A DNA stretch of 64,000 nucleotides. Source: Paenibacillus sp. LHD-117. Its GTDB lineage: Bacteria > Bacillota > Bacilli > Paenibacillales > Paenibacillaceae. Both the position numbers and the translations under genes were made by a program. Within the stretch, counting starts at the first letter, position 1. The number at the start of each line of letters is the position of its first letter. A model generated the notes under the pieces. That model was not told the origin of the DNA, ran no database searches, and saw only the letters and a program-made list of their open reading frames with translations. The DNA is taken from NCBI RefSeq assembly GCF_030929555.1, contig NZ_JAVFVT010000007.1:124001-188000 (forward strand), in the 5' to 3' direction. Positions 1-9,299 of this stretch are shown piece by piece.

Positions 1-349
1 TGGCTTTGATGCCGCCTACGATCTCGGGCGGATTATCGATCGTATCCGTGTCGATATCGATGACGTCGTTCGCGGAGTCGACGATGAATCCGACCTCAAG
101 GTCATTCACCGCGACGACAATGATGCGGGAGTTCTCGGACGGCTCGGTTTCGCTCAGATTGAATCTGCCTCTGAGATCGATGACAGGCACGACGACGCCG
201 CGCAGGTTAATGACGCCTTTAATGAAAGCAGCCGTTTTGGGAACGCGGGTGATCGGCGTCAATCGCTCGATCGTGCGCACTTTATCAACTTCAATGCCAT
301 ACTCTTCTTTGCCAAGCGCAAATACGATAACCTTCAATTCTTCTCCCAT
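1..349 (-). CDS. cheW: Chemotaxis coupling protein CheW (C-terminus cut by window edge)
   Basis: Read on the minus strand from ATG at 349, the first 116 codons translate as a CheW domain: it begins MGEELKVIVFALGKEEYGIE and contains the typical INLRGVVVPVIDLR core and GFIVDSANDV. CheW couples chemoreceptors to the kinase CheA at the inner face of the membrane. The start has a modest AGGT-type ribosome site just upstream. It lies 13 bp after the cheA stop, as in the Bacillus fla/che operon order cheB-cheA-cheW. The reading frame is open to the window edge, so the last 30-40 residues are missing. The assignment is firm. Confidence 0.95.
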   Translation of the reverse strand, partial: MGEELKVIVFALGKEEYGIEVDKVRTIERLTPITRVPKTAAFIKGVINLRGVVVPVIDLRGRFNLSETEPSENSRIIVVAVNDLEVGFIVDSANDVIDIDTDTIDNPPEIVGGIKA

Positions 350-362
350 CGGTAAAACCTCC

Positions 363-2447
363 CTATTTGATCAATGCGTTCGGATCGATGATAAGCGCCA
401 CGTACCCGTCGCCAAGAATCGTAGCCCCGGATATCGCATATACATTCGTCAAATATTTGCCCAACGTCTTAAGCACAATCTCGCTTTGTCCAATGAACTC
501 GTCAACCATGACGGCCGCTATCTTGTCTCCTTTGCGGATGACGACGATCTCCGTCTCTTGCTCCTGGCTCTCGTCGTAATCCGGCGACTGCAGCACGCCG
601 CTAAGCGATATGATCGGAATAATGGAATTGCGGAACTGGATCATCCGGTTGCCGTGCACGTTCAGGATGTTCTCGCGCTGGATAATTCCGGTCTCCACGA
701 TCGACGACAGCGGAATCGCGTATTTCTCCGAACCGAGTTTGATCAGCATCGCCGAAATAATCGAAAGTGTCAGCGGCAGCTGGACGGAGAACTTTGTCCC
801 CTTGCCCTCGGCAGACGTCACGGTGACATTGCCGCCGAGCGAAGTGATTTTCGTCTTGACGACATCGAGCCCTACCCCGCGTCCGGAAATATCCGAAATT
901 TTGTCCGCTGTGCTGAAGCCCGGCGCAAAAATCAGCATTTGAATCTCTTCCGACGTTAGGTTGCGCGCTTGTTCCTCCGTCACGACGCCGTTCTTGATCG
1001 CCGTCTGCAGCACCTTCGCTTGGTTGATGCCCCTTCCGTCTTCCTCTACCTCGATGAAAACATGATTGCCGCTATGGTACGCGCGGAGATGGATCGTGCC
1101 CGTCTCCGGCTTGCCGGCGGCAACCCGCTCTTCCACCGATTCGATTCCATGATCGCCCGAATTGCGGATGAGATGGACAAGAGGATCGCCGATCTCGTCG
1201 ATGACCGTACGGTCTAACTCGGTGTCGGCGCCCGTTATGACTAGCTCCATCTTCTTATCGAGTGACTTGGCAAGGTCGCGCACGAGGCGCGGGAACCTGT
1301 TGAATACCGAATCCACGGGAACCATGCGCAGCTTCAGCACGATGTTCTGCAGATCGGAGCTGACCCTGGACATATGCTCTACCGTTTCCGTTAATTCGCT
1401 GCGCTTGATCTCGCTTGCGAGCTGCTCCAGTCGAACACGGTCGATCAACAGCTCGCTGAACAGGTTCATGAGCGTATCCAGCCTGTCGATGTCGACGCGG
1501 ATCGTCTTGTTCATCGCCGCTGGCGCGCTTTGCGTGCTCGGTGCCGCCTTGCGGGACAGTTCGCTTCCGCCGCTTGCTTTCGCATCGGCTTCCGGCTCCG
1601 CGGCTGCAGGTTTCTCCGGCGCTTCGACCGCAGCCGCGGCCGGTGCGCTCGTGAGCGCGGCGAGCGACTCGGCATCCAGCGGGGTCACCGTGACGGAGGC
1701 GATTTCGGAGATGTTCGTTATTTGCTCGTTCAGCTGATCGGCCGATAACGTGGAAATCGTAAACACGGTGAACGAGCGGTCGAATTTTTCCTGCTCCAAA
1801 TCTTGTACGGATGGATCGGATTTGACGATTTCGCCATTACGCTCCAGCAGATCGAATACCATGTACGCTCTAGCCGCTTTCAGCACGCAGCTCTCTTCGA
1901 CGCTAACCTGCACGTAATAGGGCTGATGCCCCGATTCCATCGATTGGAGAAGAATCGAAGATTGGAATTCGTCAAGCAATACGGAGCCAGAAGCTCTTCC
2001 AGCGCTTCCGCTTGGCGCGACCGTTTCCTTAGCTGCTGCTTGCGCCGCCGAAGAAACCGTTTTGTAATCGCCTTTCAGTATGGTTTGGAGCGAGGCGACG
2101 ATAGACGTAACATCCGCTTTGCCAGTGCCGCCGCCGACGATGTCCTGCACCATGGCTTCGAGAGCGTCGAGCCCTTTGAACAACGTATCGAAGATAAAGC
2201 TGTCCATCTTGAGCTTGCCATTGCGGACCAGATCCAGCACGTTCTCCATCTCGTGCGTCAAGGCAGCCAAGTCTTCGAAGCCCATCGTAGCGGACATGCC
2301 TTTGAGCGTATGGGCCGATCGGAATATCGACTGCACGATGCTCAGATCCTCAGGATTGCCTTCCAATTGAAGCAGGTTTTCGTTCAAGGATTGAAGATGA
2401 TCGTTTGATTCGTCGATAAACATGGACAGATAAGCATTCATATCCAT
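363..2447 (-). CDS. cheA: Chemotaxis sensor histidine kinase CheA
   Basis: A 694-residue class II histidine kinase that autophosphorylates and passes phosphate to CheY and CheB. Domains in order: Hpt/P1 with phospho-acceptor His46 in RSAHTLKG; a P2 response-regulator-binding region (about 165-255); an Ala/Pro/Glu-rich linker; P3 dimerisation (about 315-380); P4 ATPase with N box HLIRNSGDHGIE, G1 EEDGRGI and G2 GRGVGLDVVK; and a C-terminal CheW-like P5 domain. The N box has Gly where Ile/Val is common (RNSGDHG), which probably does not matter. The start ATG follows AGGAGG by 9 nt. The length is normal for the family. It sits between cheB and cheW in the fla/che operon. Confidence 0.98.
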   Translation of the reverse strand: MDMNAYLSMFIDESNDHLQSLNENLLQLEGNPEDLSIVQSIFRSAHTLKGMSATMGFEDLAALTHEMENVLDLVRNGKLKMDSFIFDTLFKGLDALEAMVQDIVGGGTGKADVTSIVASLQTILKGDYKTVSSAAQAAAKETVAPSGSAGRASGSVLLDEFQSSILLQSMESGHQPYYVQVSVEESCVLKAARAYMVFDLLERNGEIVKSDPSVQDLEQEKFDRSFTVFTISTLSADQLNEQITNISEIASVTVTPLDAESLAALTSAPAAAAVEAPEKPAAAEPEADAKASGGSELSRKAAPSTQSAPAAMNKTIRVDIDRLDTLMNLFSELLIDRVRLEQLASEIKRSELTETVEHMSRVSSDLQNIVLKLRMVPVDSVFNRFPRLVRDLAKSLDKKMELVITGADTELDRTVIDEIGDPLVHLIRNSGDHGIESVEERVAAGKPETGTIHLRAYHSGNHVFIEVEEDGRGINQAKVLQTAIKNGVVTEEQARNLTSEEIQMLIFAPGFSTADKISDISGRGVGLDVVKTKITSLGGNVTVTSAEGKGTKFSVQLPLTLSIISAMLIKLGSEKYAIPLSSIVETGIIQRENILNVHGNRMIQFRNSIIPIISLSGVLQSPDYDESQEQETEIVVIRKGDKIAAVMVDEFIGQSEIVLKTLGKYLTNVYAISGATILGDGYVALIIDPNALIK

Positions 2448-2497
2448 TCACATGCACCTCCTGATAGGATGATCGTTCATTCTCCGTATTTCTATTG

Positions 2498-3946
2498 TTA
2501 TTTCGTTACGGCTTTCACCAGTTGCGAAGCGATTTGTCCTAGCGGCAGGACTTCTTGCACGAAACCGCCCTCTACCGCGCATCTCGGCATTCCGTAGACG
2601 ATGCACGTTTCTTCCGATTCCGCGATCAACGATGCCGCGCCTTGCTCGGCGAGGAGCTTCATGCCTTTCGCGCCGTCGCTGCCCATTCCGGTCATGATGA
2701 CCGCATGTCTACTCAGCTCGCGGAACGGCGCCAGCGATTCGAACATGACGTCCACCGATGGTCGGTGTCCGTTGCGCTGAGGCTGTTCCCCAAGCCGAAT
2801 GGCGTAACCCCCGTCGTCTCGCGCCAGCTCCATATGATAACCGCCTGGAGCAACGTAGACGATGCCGGCTTTTACCTTCATTCCTTGCTCCGCCTCTACG
2901 ACGGTAAGCTGGCTAAAGCTGTCCAGCCGCTGCGCGAGCGATTTCGTGAACTTCGGCGGCATATGCTGGACGACAAGCACAGGTGCGGGAAAGTCTCCGG
3001 GCAAGGAGCAGATCACCTCATGCAGCGCCCTTGGCCCTCCCGTCGAAGTGCCGATCGCCACCAGATCGCGGAATGTTCCGCTTGCTTGTACCTGCGACGG
3101 CCTTGCACCCTGCTGGTGCGATGGTTGGACTCCTTTTCCGACTCCCAAATCAGAAGCATTCGCCTTAGGCCCGACATCCGGATTTGAAATCTTCTTCTCC
3201 GGTTTCGACGCTGCCGGCGGTTTCGTCCCCTTGACTTCAGGCTTCGGCTCGGCAGGCGACTTCATTAGCTTAGGTGTCTGAGAGACTAAGCCGGCCTTCG
3301 CAAGAACGTCATGTTGCTTTCCGGCGTCGCGAATAACCGGTTTAGCGTTTCTCCCGTTCAGGTCTATTCTCGGATCGTTCTTCGGATTATGTAGGTCGGC
3401 ATCCGCCGGGGGAGAAGGCGCTAACCGAGTCGTTGCATGGGCGCGAGCTGCGCTTTCCGAAGTTTCGGGCAGTTGACCGGCCGCATGCGCTTCGCTCGTC
3501 TCCTGGACTAAGGAGTTTCTAGACGATTGCGCTTCCTTGATTGTCTTGACGTAAGCTGCCGTCCTTAACTTCTCCAGCAGCTGCTCGCCAACGGCATGAA
3601 TGTCGTCCGAGCCGACTCCGGAAGGCTTACGGATAAAGTCGAACGCGCCGAATTGAAGCGCCTTGATCGTATCCCGGGTGTTATCCTCGCTTATTCCGGA
3701 TAACATGATGATCGGCCTCGGATTTTCCTTCATGATGAATTGAAGGGCTTCGAGCCCGTTCATTTGGGGCATTTCGAGATCCATCGTTATGACATCGGGC
3801 TGATGTTCCCTGACGGAGGCGATCGCTTCCATGCCGTTAGAAGCTGTAGCGGCAATCGTAAACCGCTTGTCCTGCACGATAAGATCACTGATGATCGCAC
3901 GCATGAAGGCCGAATCGTCCACGACCAATACGCGATAAGGAGCCAT
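2498..3946 (-). CDS. cheB: Chemotaxis response regulator / protein-glutamate methylesterase CheB, with long linker
   Basis: Two-domain enzyme that removes methyl groups from chemoreceptor glutamates. Residues 1-125 form a receiver (VLVVDDSAFMR, phospho-acceptor Asp56 in ITMDLEMPQMNG, Lys in FIRKPSG). Residues about 295-482 form the esterase with the Ser-His-Asp triad in IGTSTGGPRALHE, VVQHMPPKFTKSLA and MTGMGSDGAKGM. The joining segment (about 130-290) is unusually long, hydrophilic and Pro/Ala/Lys/Ser-rich, taking the protein to 482 residues against roughly 350-370 in most CheB proteins. The start ATG has GAGGAGG 8 nt upstream. It follows flhG in the operon. Confidence 0.97.
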   Translation of the reverse strand: MAPYRVLVVDDSAFMRAIISDLIVQDKRFTIAATASNGMEAIASVREHQPDVITMDLEMPQMNGLEALQFIMKENPRPIIMLSGISEDNTRDTIKALQFGAFDFIRKPSGVGSDDIHAVGEQLLEKLRTAAYVKTIKEAQSSRNSLVQETSEAHAAGQLPETSESAARAHATTRLAPSPPADADLHNPKNDPRIDLNGRNAKPVIRDAGKQHDVLAKAGLVSQTPKLMKSPAEPKPEVKGTKPPAASKPEKKISNPDVGPKANASDLGVGKGVQPSHQQGARPSQVQASGTFRDLVAIGTSTGGPRALHEVICSLPGDFPAPVLVVQHMPPKFTKSLAQRLDSFSQLTVVEAEQGMKVKAGIVYVAPGGYHMELARDDGGYAIRLGEQPQRNGHRPSVDVMFESLAPFRELSRHAVIMTGMGSDGAKGMKLLAEQGAASLIAESEETCIVYGMPRCAVEGGFVQEVLPLGQIASQLVKAVTK

Positions 3947-3972
3947 TCGTATTCCTCCTCAACAACAAAGGA

Positions 3973-4836
3973 TTACCTTGCTAGTCTGAATAATTTTGTT
4001 AAAAATCCTTTGACGCCGCCATTCCCTTCTCCCGTTGCGGGGATGTCGAGGAACGACTCGGCGATCCGTCCAAGTGCGAGCGCCGCTTCGCTAGTCGGGA
4101 AAGCGACCAAAAACGGCACTTGTTTCTTCACTGCTTTGGAAACATGGACATCGTCGGGGATGTAACCGAGCGACGGCAGCTCCGAATCGAGGAACCGACT
4201 TGCCACGAGGCTGATCTTCTGTGCCGTGTCCTTCCCTTCTCTCGCATCGGAAGCCCGATTGACGATCAGCTTGAAATTCGCGTCGATCCCCATCGACTTA
4301 ACCATCTTGATCAAGGCATACGCATCGGTGATGGATGTCGGCTCAGGCGTCGTCACGACGATCGTCTCTTGCGCGGCCGAGATGAATCGGACCGTTTCCT
4401 TGGACAGTCCCGCGCCGGTGTCGAATAAGATCACGTCATATTCGCCGTGCAGCTTCTCGACTTCGGTTGCGAAACGGTCCACTTGCTCGGAAGATAGCTC
4501 CAGGAGATCCCTGAAACCGGAACCTCCCGCGATATAATGAATGCCCTCCGTGCCAAGCTGGATAATATCCCAAATCGTTTTCTCTTGTTTCAGCAGATGA
4601 TAGAGGCTGTAGGACGACGAGGTACCCATCAACACGTCGATATTGGCCATTCCGATATCGGCGTCGAATACGAGCACTTTCTTGCCCAGCCGCCGTAGTG
4701 CAAGCGCGAAGTTCAAGCTGAAGTTCGACTTGCCGACGCCCCCCTTGCCGCTCGTCACCGTCAGAATTCGCGTATCCGTCCGGCTTTTCCCTTGCTGCTT
4801 GACCAAATACCGCAGAGCTTCCGCCTGATCATTCAT
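3973..4836 (-). CDS. flhG: Flagellum number regulator FlhG (YlxH), MinD-like ATPase
   Basis: A 287-residue ParA/MinD-family ATPase. It has the deviant Walker A SGKGGVGKSNFSLN, the VLVFDADIGMANIDVLMG switch and VILFDTGAGLS. FlhG activates the GTPase FlhF and controls the number and position of flagella at the cell pole or membrane. The C-terminus (GGVKGFLTKLFRLAR) is basic and amphipathic, as expected for a membrane-targeting helix. Its ATG overlaps the end of flhF by 8 bp, so the two are translationally coupled. Order flhF-flhG-cheB matches Bacillus. Confidence 0.96.
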   Translation of the reverse strand: MNDQAEALRYLVKQQGKSRTDTRILTVTSGKGGVGKSNFSLNFALALRRLGKKVLVFDADIGMANIDVLMGTSSSYSLYHLLKQEKTIWDIIQLGTEGIHYIAGGSGFRDLLELSSEQVDRFATEVEKLHGEYDVILFDTGAGLSKETVRFISAAQETIVVTTPEPTSITDAYALIKMVKSMGIDANFKLIVNRASDAREGKDTAQKISLVASRFLDSELPSLGYIPDDVHVSKAVKKQVPFLVAFPTSEAALALGRIAESFLDIPATGEGNGGVKGFLTKLFRLAR

Positions 4837-6139
4837 GGGCAGGCTCTCCTAACAGGATGCGAACATAGGTTTTGCAATCGAATATTGCGATGTCATCCGG
4901 AACGTTCTGTCCGCTAGCCAAGTAGGTCGGCAGTAGTTCTACATTCATGACGAGATTAAAAATCGCGCCGTAAACGGATGTTTCATCGAGCTTGGTGAAC
5001 AGTACTTTCGATACGCCGAACTTCTTGAACCGCTCCGCGATGGCGACCATGTCGGCCGTCTTGCCGGTTAGGCTGACGACCAGGATCGTTTCGTTAGGCT
5101 CGTTCGCTTGCAGCAGGCTGTTCACTTCGGATACATGAAGCTCGCTCCTAAAATTGCGACCCGCGGTATCCATTAGGATAATGTCCCGTTCTCCGAGCGC
5201 ATGGTGCGCTTTCGGCAAATCCATCGGCGAGAAAACCACTTCGAGCGGCACATTCAAAATATTGGCGTACGTTCGCAGCTGATCGACCGCGGCGATTCGG
5301 TATGTGTCCGATGTGATGAATCCAACCCGGCGTCCTTGCTTGATCGTGTATTCGGCGGCGAGCTTCGCGATCGTAGTCGTTTTGCCAACCCCCGTCGGGC
5401 CTACGAAATGCAACACCTTCGCATCGGCTCGAATGCCCGAGAAGCAATATGGCAGCATCCACTCTTCAAGCTGCGAAGCCGCTCTGCGCCACGTCTCCGC
5501 GTGGTCCAAGGAGATGCCCTCGGCCTGCTCAAGTTCCTTCATCGTGTCCAAAAGCCTGTCGATCCAAGCCGGGTCGATCTCTTGCAGCGACATTCGTTCC
5601 TTAAGCGCTAGAAGCGGTTCGGATAACGTTTGCAGTTCCTGCTGCCCTTTCGTAAGCTTCACCATGTACTCCCGCAAATCGCGGATTTCATTGATGATGA
5701 ACTGTTCTTTCTCGAGCCTCCGGTTTTCGTCCGCCGCTGGCGCAGTCGGCCGAAGCTGAGCGGGTTCAACGGGTTGAGCCTGCGTAGCGGCCGATGCTTG
5801 ATATGCCATCTGCATGCCCCTGTTTGTCGGCAGAATCGCCGGAGGCGGTTCCATCGTGGCCGTGGCCGTGGCTGAACCCGATCTTTGGGCGGTTTGCAGG
5901 ATTTGTTCCACCATCGCGGACACCTCCGGCTGCGAACGGCGCTGCGACGGTTCGCTCGGCTTCGCTCCGCCGGACTCCACGGCGGCGATCACTTCCATCT
6001 TCTTCTTGCGGAACATGCCCATAAAGCCGCCAACCTTGACTTCCTTCGTGTCCAGGATAACCGCGTCGCTGCCGAGATCCGTCCGGATCATCGACACCGC
6101 TTCGGGCAAAGCGCTGACGATATACCGTTTCACCCTCAT
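4829..6139 (-). CDS. flhF: Flagellar SRP-family GTPase FlhF
   Basis: A 436-residue protein with the B-N-G layout of FlhF: a basic N-terminal segment beginning MRVKRYIVSALPEAVSMIR, a low-complexity Pro/Gln/Ala region (about 70-135), a helical N domain, then the SRP GTPase domain with G1 [18 protein letters not shown], the SDTYRIAAVDQLRTYA insertion box, DTAGRN and TKLDETS. It helps place the export apparatus and the first flagellar parts at the membrane. It overlaps flhA by 4 bp and flhG by 8 bp. SRP paralogues ffh and ftsY lie elsewhere in this window, but the MRVKRY start and operon context separate this one. Confidence 0.97.
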   Translation of the reverse strand: MRVKRYIVSALPEAVSMIRTDLGSDAVILDTKEVKVGGFMGMFRKKKMEVIAAVESGGAKPSEPSQRRSQPEVSAMVEQILQTAQRSGSATATATMEPPPAILPTNRGMQMAYQASAATQAQPVEPAQLRPTAPAADENRRLEKEQFIINEIRDLREYMVKLTKGQQELQTLSEPLLALKERMSLQEIDPAWIDRLLDTMKELEQAEGISLDHAETWRRAASQLEEWMLPYCFSGIRADAKVLHFVGPTGVGKTTTIAKLAAEYTIKQGRRVGFITSDTYRIAAVDQLRTYANILNVPLEVVFSPMDLPKAHHALGERDIILMDTAGRNFRSELHVSEVNSLLQANEPNETILVVSLTGKTADMVAIAERFKKFGVSKVLFTKLDETSVYGAIFNLVMNVELLPTYLASGQNVPDDIAIFDCKTYVRILLGEPAHE

Positions 6140-8166
6140 AGATTCACCACTCCTACGCTCTGGACTTCAATGTTGGGCTCAAGCTCGCTATAGGACAACA
6201 CCGGCACTTCCTGCATCGTGCGTTCGATGATTTGTCTCAAGTACATGCGAATCGTCGGTGATGCAAGCACGATCGGCTGTTGCCCCGATTGGATTTGCCT
6301 GCTGACATGCTCGCCGATCTTTTGATAGATTTGCTGCGTCGAGATCGGGTCAAGCGCGATGTAGCTTCCTTGGTCGGTCTGCTGCACAGACTCCGCGATT
6401 TTTTTCTCGAGCTGAGGTCCGACGGTAATGACGCGAAGCGTATCCCCGCCCGGCGAAAACTGCTGCGTAATTTGACGCGACAACGATTGCCGGACGTATT
6501 CCGTCAGAATATCGGGGTCCTTCGTGTACGCGCCGTGATCCGCAAGCGATTCGAAAATCGTGACGAGATCGCGGATCGATACCTTTTCTTTGAGCAGCTT
6601 GGCAAGCACTTTCTGAACATCGCCAACCGTCAGAATAGAAGGAATCAACTCATCGACCAGGGCAGGATACGATTCCTTGACGTTCTCGACGAGCATCTTC
6701 GCTTCTTGGCGACCGATTAGCTCATGGGCATGGCGTTTAATGATTTCCGTAAGATGGGTCGCGACGACCGATGGCGGGTCAACGACCGTATAGCCGGAGA
6801 GCTCCGCTCTCTCTTTCATCGCTTCGTCGATCCAGATCGCCGGCAATCCGAACGCGGGCTCCGTCGTCTCGATGCCGATGACGGAATCGTCTTCGAAGCC
6901 AGGGCTCATCGCCAAGTAATGATTCAGCAGCAAGTCGCCTCTTGCAACGGTGTTTCCCTTAATCTTGATGACGTATTCGTTGGGCTTTAACTGAATATTG
7001 TCCCGGATGCGGATCACCGGAACGACGAGTCCAAGCTCGAGCGCGCATTGCCTTCGAATCATGATAATCCGGTCGAGCAGGTCCCCGCCCTGCTGCGTAT
7101 CCGCAAGCGGAATGAGACCGTAGCCGAATTCGAATTCGATCGGATCGACCTGCAAGAGACTGATGACGCTCTCCGGGCTCCGAACTTCCTCGATTTGCTG
7201 TTCTTCCACGAGCAGCTCCTCTTGCTCTTGTTGCTTGTTGAGCCGCTTCTGCATCAGGTAGGCGCCGATCGCTAAAATGATCGCATACGGCCAGGTGCTC
7301 AGAATGCCGATCGGCGTCAAGCCGAGTACGGCGATCGTACCTGCCGCGATATAGAGCATCTTCGGATAACGAAGCAGCTGCCCGGTTATGTCATCCGACA
7401 GGTTGCCTTCGGATGCCGCTCTCGTAACAATCAGGCCGGCTGCGGTCGAGATGAGCAAGGCCGGGATTTGAGCGACGAGTCCGTCGCCGATCGTTAAGAT
7501 CGAGAACGTCTCGAGCGATTCTCCGAAGCTCATGTCGTGCATGGCCATACCGACGATAAAGCCGCCGATCAGGTTGATGATCAGGATAATAATCGTAGCG
7601 ATGGCATCGCCCTTCACGAACTTGCTGGCGCCGTCCATCGCGCCGTAGAAATCCGCTTCCTTCTCGATCTTGGAGCGGCGTTCGCGAGCCTGCTGTTCAT
7701 TGATAAGACCGGAGTTCAGGTCCGCGTCGATGCTCATCTGCTTGCCCGGCATCGCGTCTAGCGTGAATCTCGCGGCAACTTCGGCTACCCGCTCGGAGCC
7801 TTTCGTAATGACGATGAATTGAACGACGACAAGAATGAGGAAGACGATAAACCCGATAGCCACTTCCCCGCCGCCTACCCAGCTGCCGAAGGTCGCGATA
7901 ACCTCGCCGGCTTCCGCATGCTGCAGGATGCTTCGAGTCGTCGATACGCTTAGCGCAAGACGGAATAACGTAGTGATGAGCAGAATCGCCGGGAAAATCG
8001 AGAAGTCCAGCGCTTCCTTCGTATTCATCGCGACCAACAAAATCATGAGCGCGATCGATATATTCAAGATCAGCAATAAGTCGATTAGGAAGATCGGGAT
8101 CGGGATAATCATCATGAGCACGATTCCGATAATACCAAGTATGATGAATAAATCCTTTGCTTTCAT
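6136..8166 (-). CDS. flhA: Flagellar type III export gate protein FlhA
   Basis: A 676-residue integral membrane protein of the export gate. The N-terminal half carries about eight membrane segments, with the FHIPEP-family signature region around MPGKQMSIDADLNSGLI. The C-terminal half (from about 320) is the cytosolic ring domain that docks substrates and chaperones. ATG follows GGGAGGAGG closely. It lies between flhB and flhF, overlapping flhF by 4 bp. Length and sequence are typical, with no sign of damage. Confidence 0.98.
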   Translation of the reverse strand: MKAKDLFIILGIIGIVLMMIIPIPIFLIDLLLILNISIALMILLVAMNTKEALDFSIFPAILLITTLFRLALSVSTTRSILQHAEAGEVIATFGSWVGGGEVAIGFIVFLILVVVQFIVITKGSERVAEVAARFTLDAMPGKQMSIDADLNSGLINEQQARERRSKIEKEADFYGAMDGASKFVKGDAIATIIILIINLIGGFIVGMAMHDMSFGESLETFSILTIGDGLVAQIPALLISTAAGLIVTRAASEGNLSDDITGQLLRYPKMLYIAAGTIAVLGLTPIGILSTWPYAIILAIGAYLMQKRLNKQQEQEELLVEEQQIEEVRSPESVISLLQVDPIEFEFGYGLIPLADTQQGGDLLDRIIMIRRQCALELGLVVPVIRIRDNIQLKPNEYVIKIKGNTVARGDLLLNHYLAMSPGFEDDSVIGIETTEPAFGLPAIWIDEAMKERAELSGYTVVDPPSVVATHLTEIIKRHAHELIGRQEAKMLVENVKESYPALVDELIPSILTVGDVQKVLAKLLKEKVSIRDLVTIFESLADHGAYTKDPDILTEYVRQSLSRQITQQFSPGGDTLRVITVGPQLEKKIAESVQQTDQGSYIALDPISTQQIYQKIGEHVSRQIQSGQQPIVLASPTIRMYLRQIIERTMQEVPVLSYSELEPNIEVQSVGVVNL

Positions 8167-8194
8167 GATGCTGCCTCCTCCCGCCGCGTGCCGT

Positions 8195-9286
8195 TTACTT
8201 GACTCGGCCTTTCAATTTATAGACATACGCCAGCACTTCCGCCACGGCTTGGAACAGATCTCCCGGAATGACATCTCCGATTTCTGCCCGGTCGTACAGC
8301 GCTCTTGCCAGCGGCTTGTTTTCCATCGTTATGACGCCGTGTTCCTTGGCGATTTCTTTGATTCTTAGTGCGACATGATCCATCCCCTTCGCGAGAATCG
8401 TCGGCGCTTCCATCTTGGATGCGTCGTATTTGAGCGCAATGGCAAAGTGGGTCGGGTTCGTAATGATGACATCAGCTTTCGGCACATCCTGCATCATGCG
8501 CTGCAGAGCCATTTTGCGCTGTCGTTCACGAATGCGCCCCTTGATAAGAGGATCACCTTCCGTTTTCTTGTATTCGTCTTTGATGTCCTGCTTTGACATT
8601 TTGATGCTCTTCTCGTGTTCGTACTTCTGATACATAAAGTCGAGAAACGCGAGTACGACGAGTACAGCGCCGATCTCGATGCCTAGCCGAAGCGTTAGCC
8701 CCGCCGTGAAAGTGAAGATCGACTCGAGCGGCTGCATTGATAAGGTAAGCAGTCTGTCCCATTCTTGGGAGATTGCCGAAAATACCAAAATTCCGATAAT
8801 GCAAACTTTCAGAATGCTTTTCAAAAATTCGACCATGCTTCGCATGGAAAAAATCCGTTTGAATCCTTCAATCGGGTTCAGTTTGTTTAACTGCATTTTG
8901 AGCGGCTCGCCTGTTAATAGGAAGCCGAACTGCGCAATGTTCCCTACCACGCCGATCACCATGACGATCGCGAAGATCGGCAGCAGGAACAGCAAGGATT
9001 GCCACACGAGATTCAAGAACAGGTCCATCACGTTCTCTGTCGTCAGCTCCATCGTCAGCCAGTCTTGAAACAAACTGCCGAACAGAGCAACGATCTTGGT
9101 CTTGTAGTAACCTCCAAGCATCATGAAGGACGCCGAAACGAACAGCAGGATGAGCGCGCCGGGCAAATCCGTCGATTTGGCAACCTGGCCTTTCTTACGG
9201 GATTCATCCCGTTTCTTGGGGGTTGCCTTCTCGGTTTTTTCTTGACTGAACAGCTGCAGGTCCAGCTTCAAACGGTAGGTTCGCAA
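8195..9286 (-). CDS. flhB: Flagellar export switch protein FlhB
   Basis: A 363-residue export-gate protein with four N-terminal membrane helices and a cytoplasmic autocleaving domain. The cleavage tetrapeptide is intact in IITNPTHFAIALKYD (about residues 272-286), so it should switch secretion from rod/hook to filament substrates when FliK signals hook length. Translation very likely starts at the TTG at 9286, which has AGGAGG 9 nt upstream. The family signature EKTEKATPKKRDESRKKGQV follows a few residues later. A second, free FlhB C-terminal-domain protein is encoded at 38825-39136. Confidence 0.97.
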   Translation of the reverse strand: MRTYRLKLDLQLFSQEKTEKATPKKRDESRKKGQVAKSTDLPGALILLFVSASFMMLGGYYKTKIVALFGSLFQDWLTMELTTENVMDLFLNLVWQSLLFLLPIFAIVMVIGVVGNIAQFGFLLTGEPLKMQLNKLNPIEGFKRIFSMRSMVEFLKSILKVCIIGILVFSAISQEWDRLLTLSMQPLESIFTFTAGLTLRLGIEIGAVLVVLAFLDFMYQKYEHEKSIKMSKQDIKDEYKKTEGDPLIKGRIRERQRKMALQRMMQDVPKADVIITNPTHFAIALKYDASKMEAPTILAKGMDHVALRIKEIAKEHGVITMENKPLARALYDRAEIGDVIPGDLFQAVAEVLAYVYKLKGRVK

Positions 9287-9299
9287 GGGCTACAGCCTC

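Noticed and set aside
6..959. 317-codon plus-strand open frame
   Set aside because: It is antisense to cheW/cheA, which are clear homologues. No protein-family features; produced by GC-rich codon bias.
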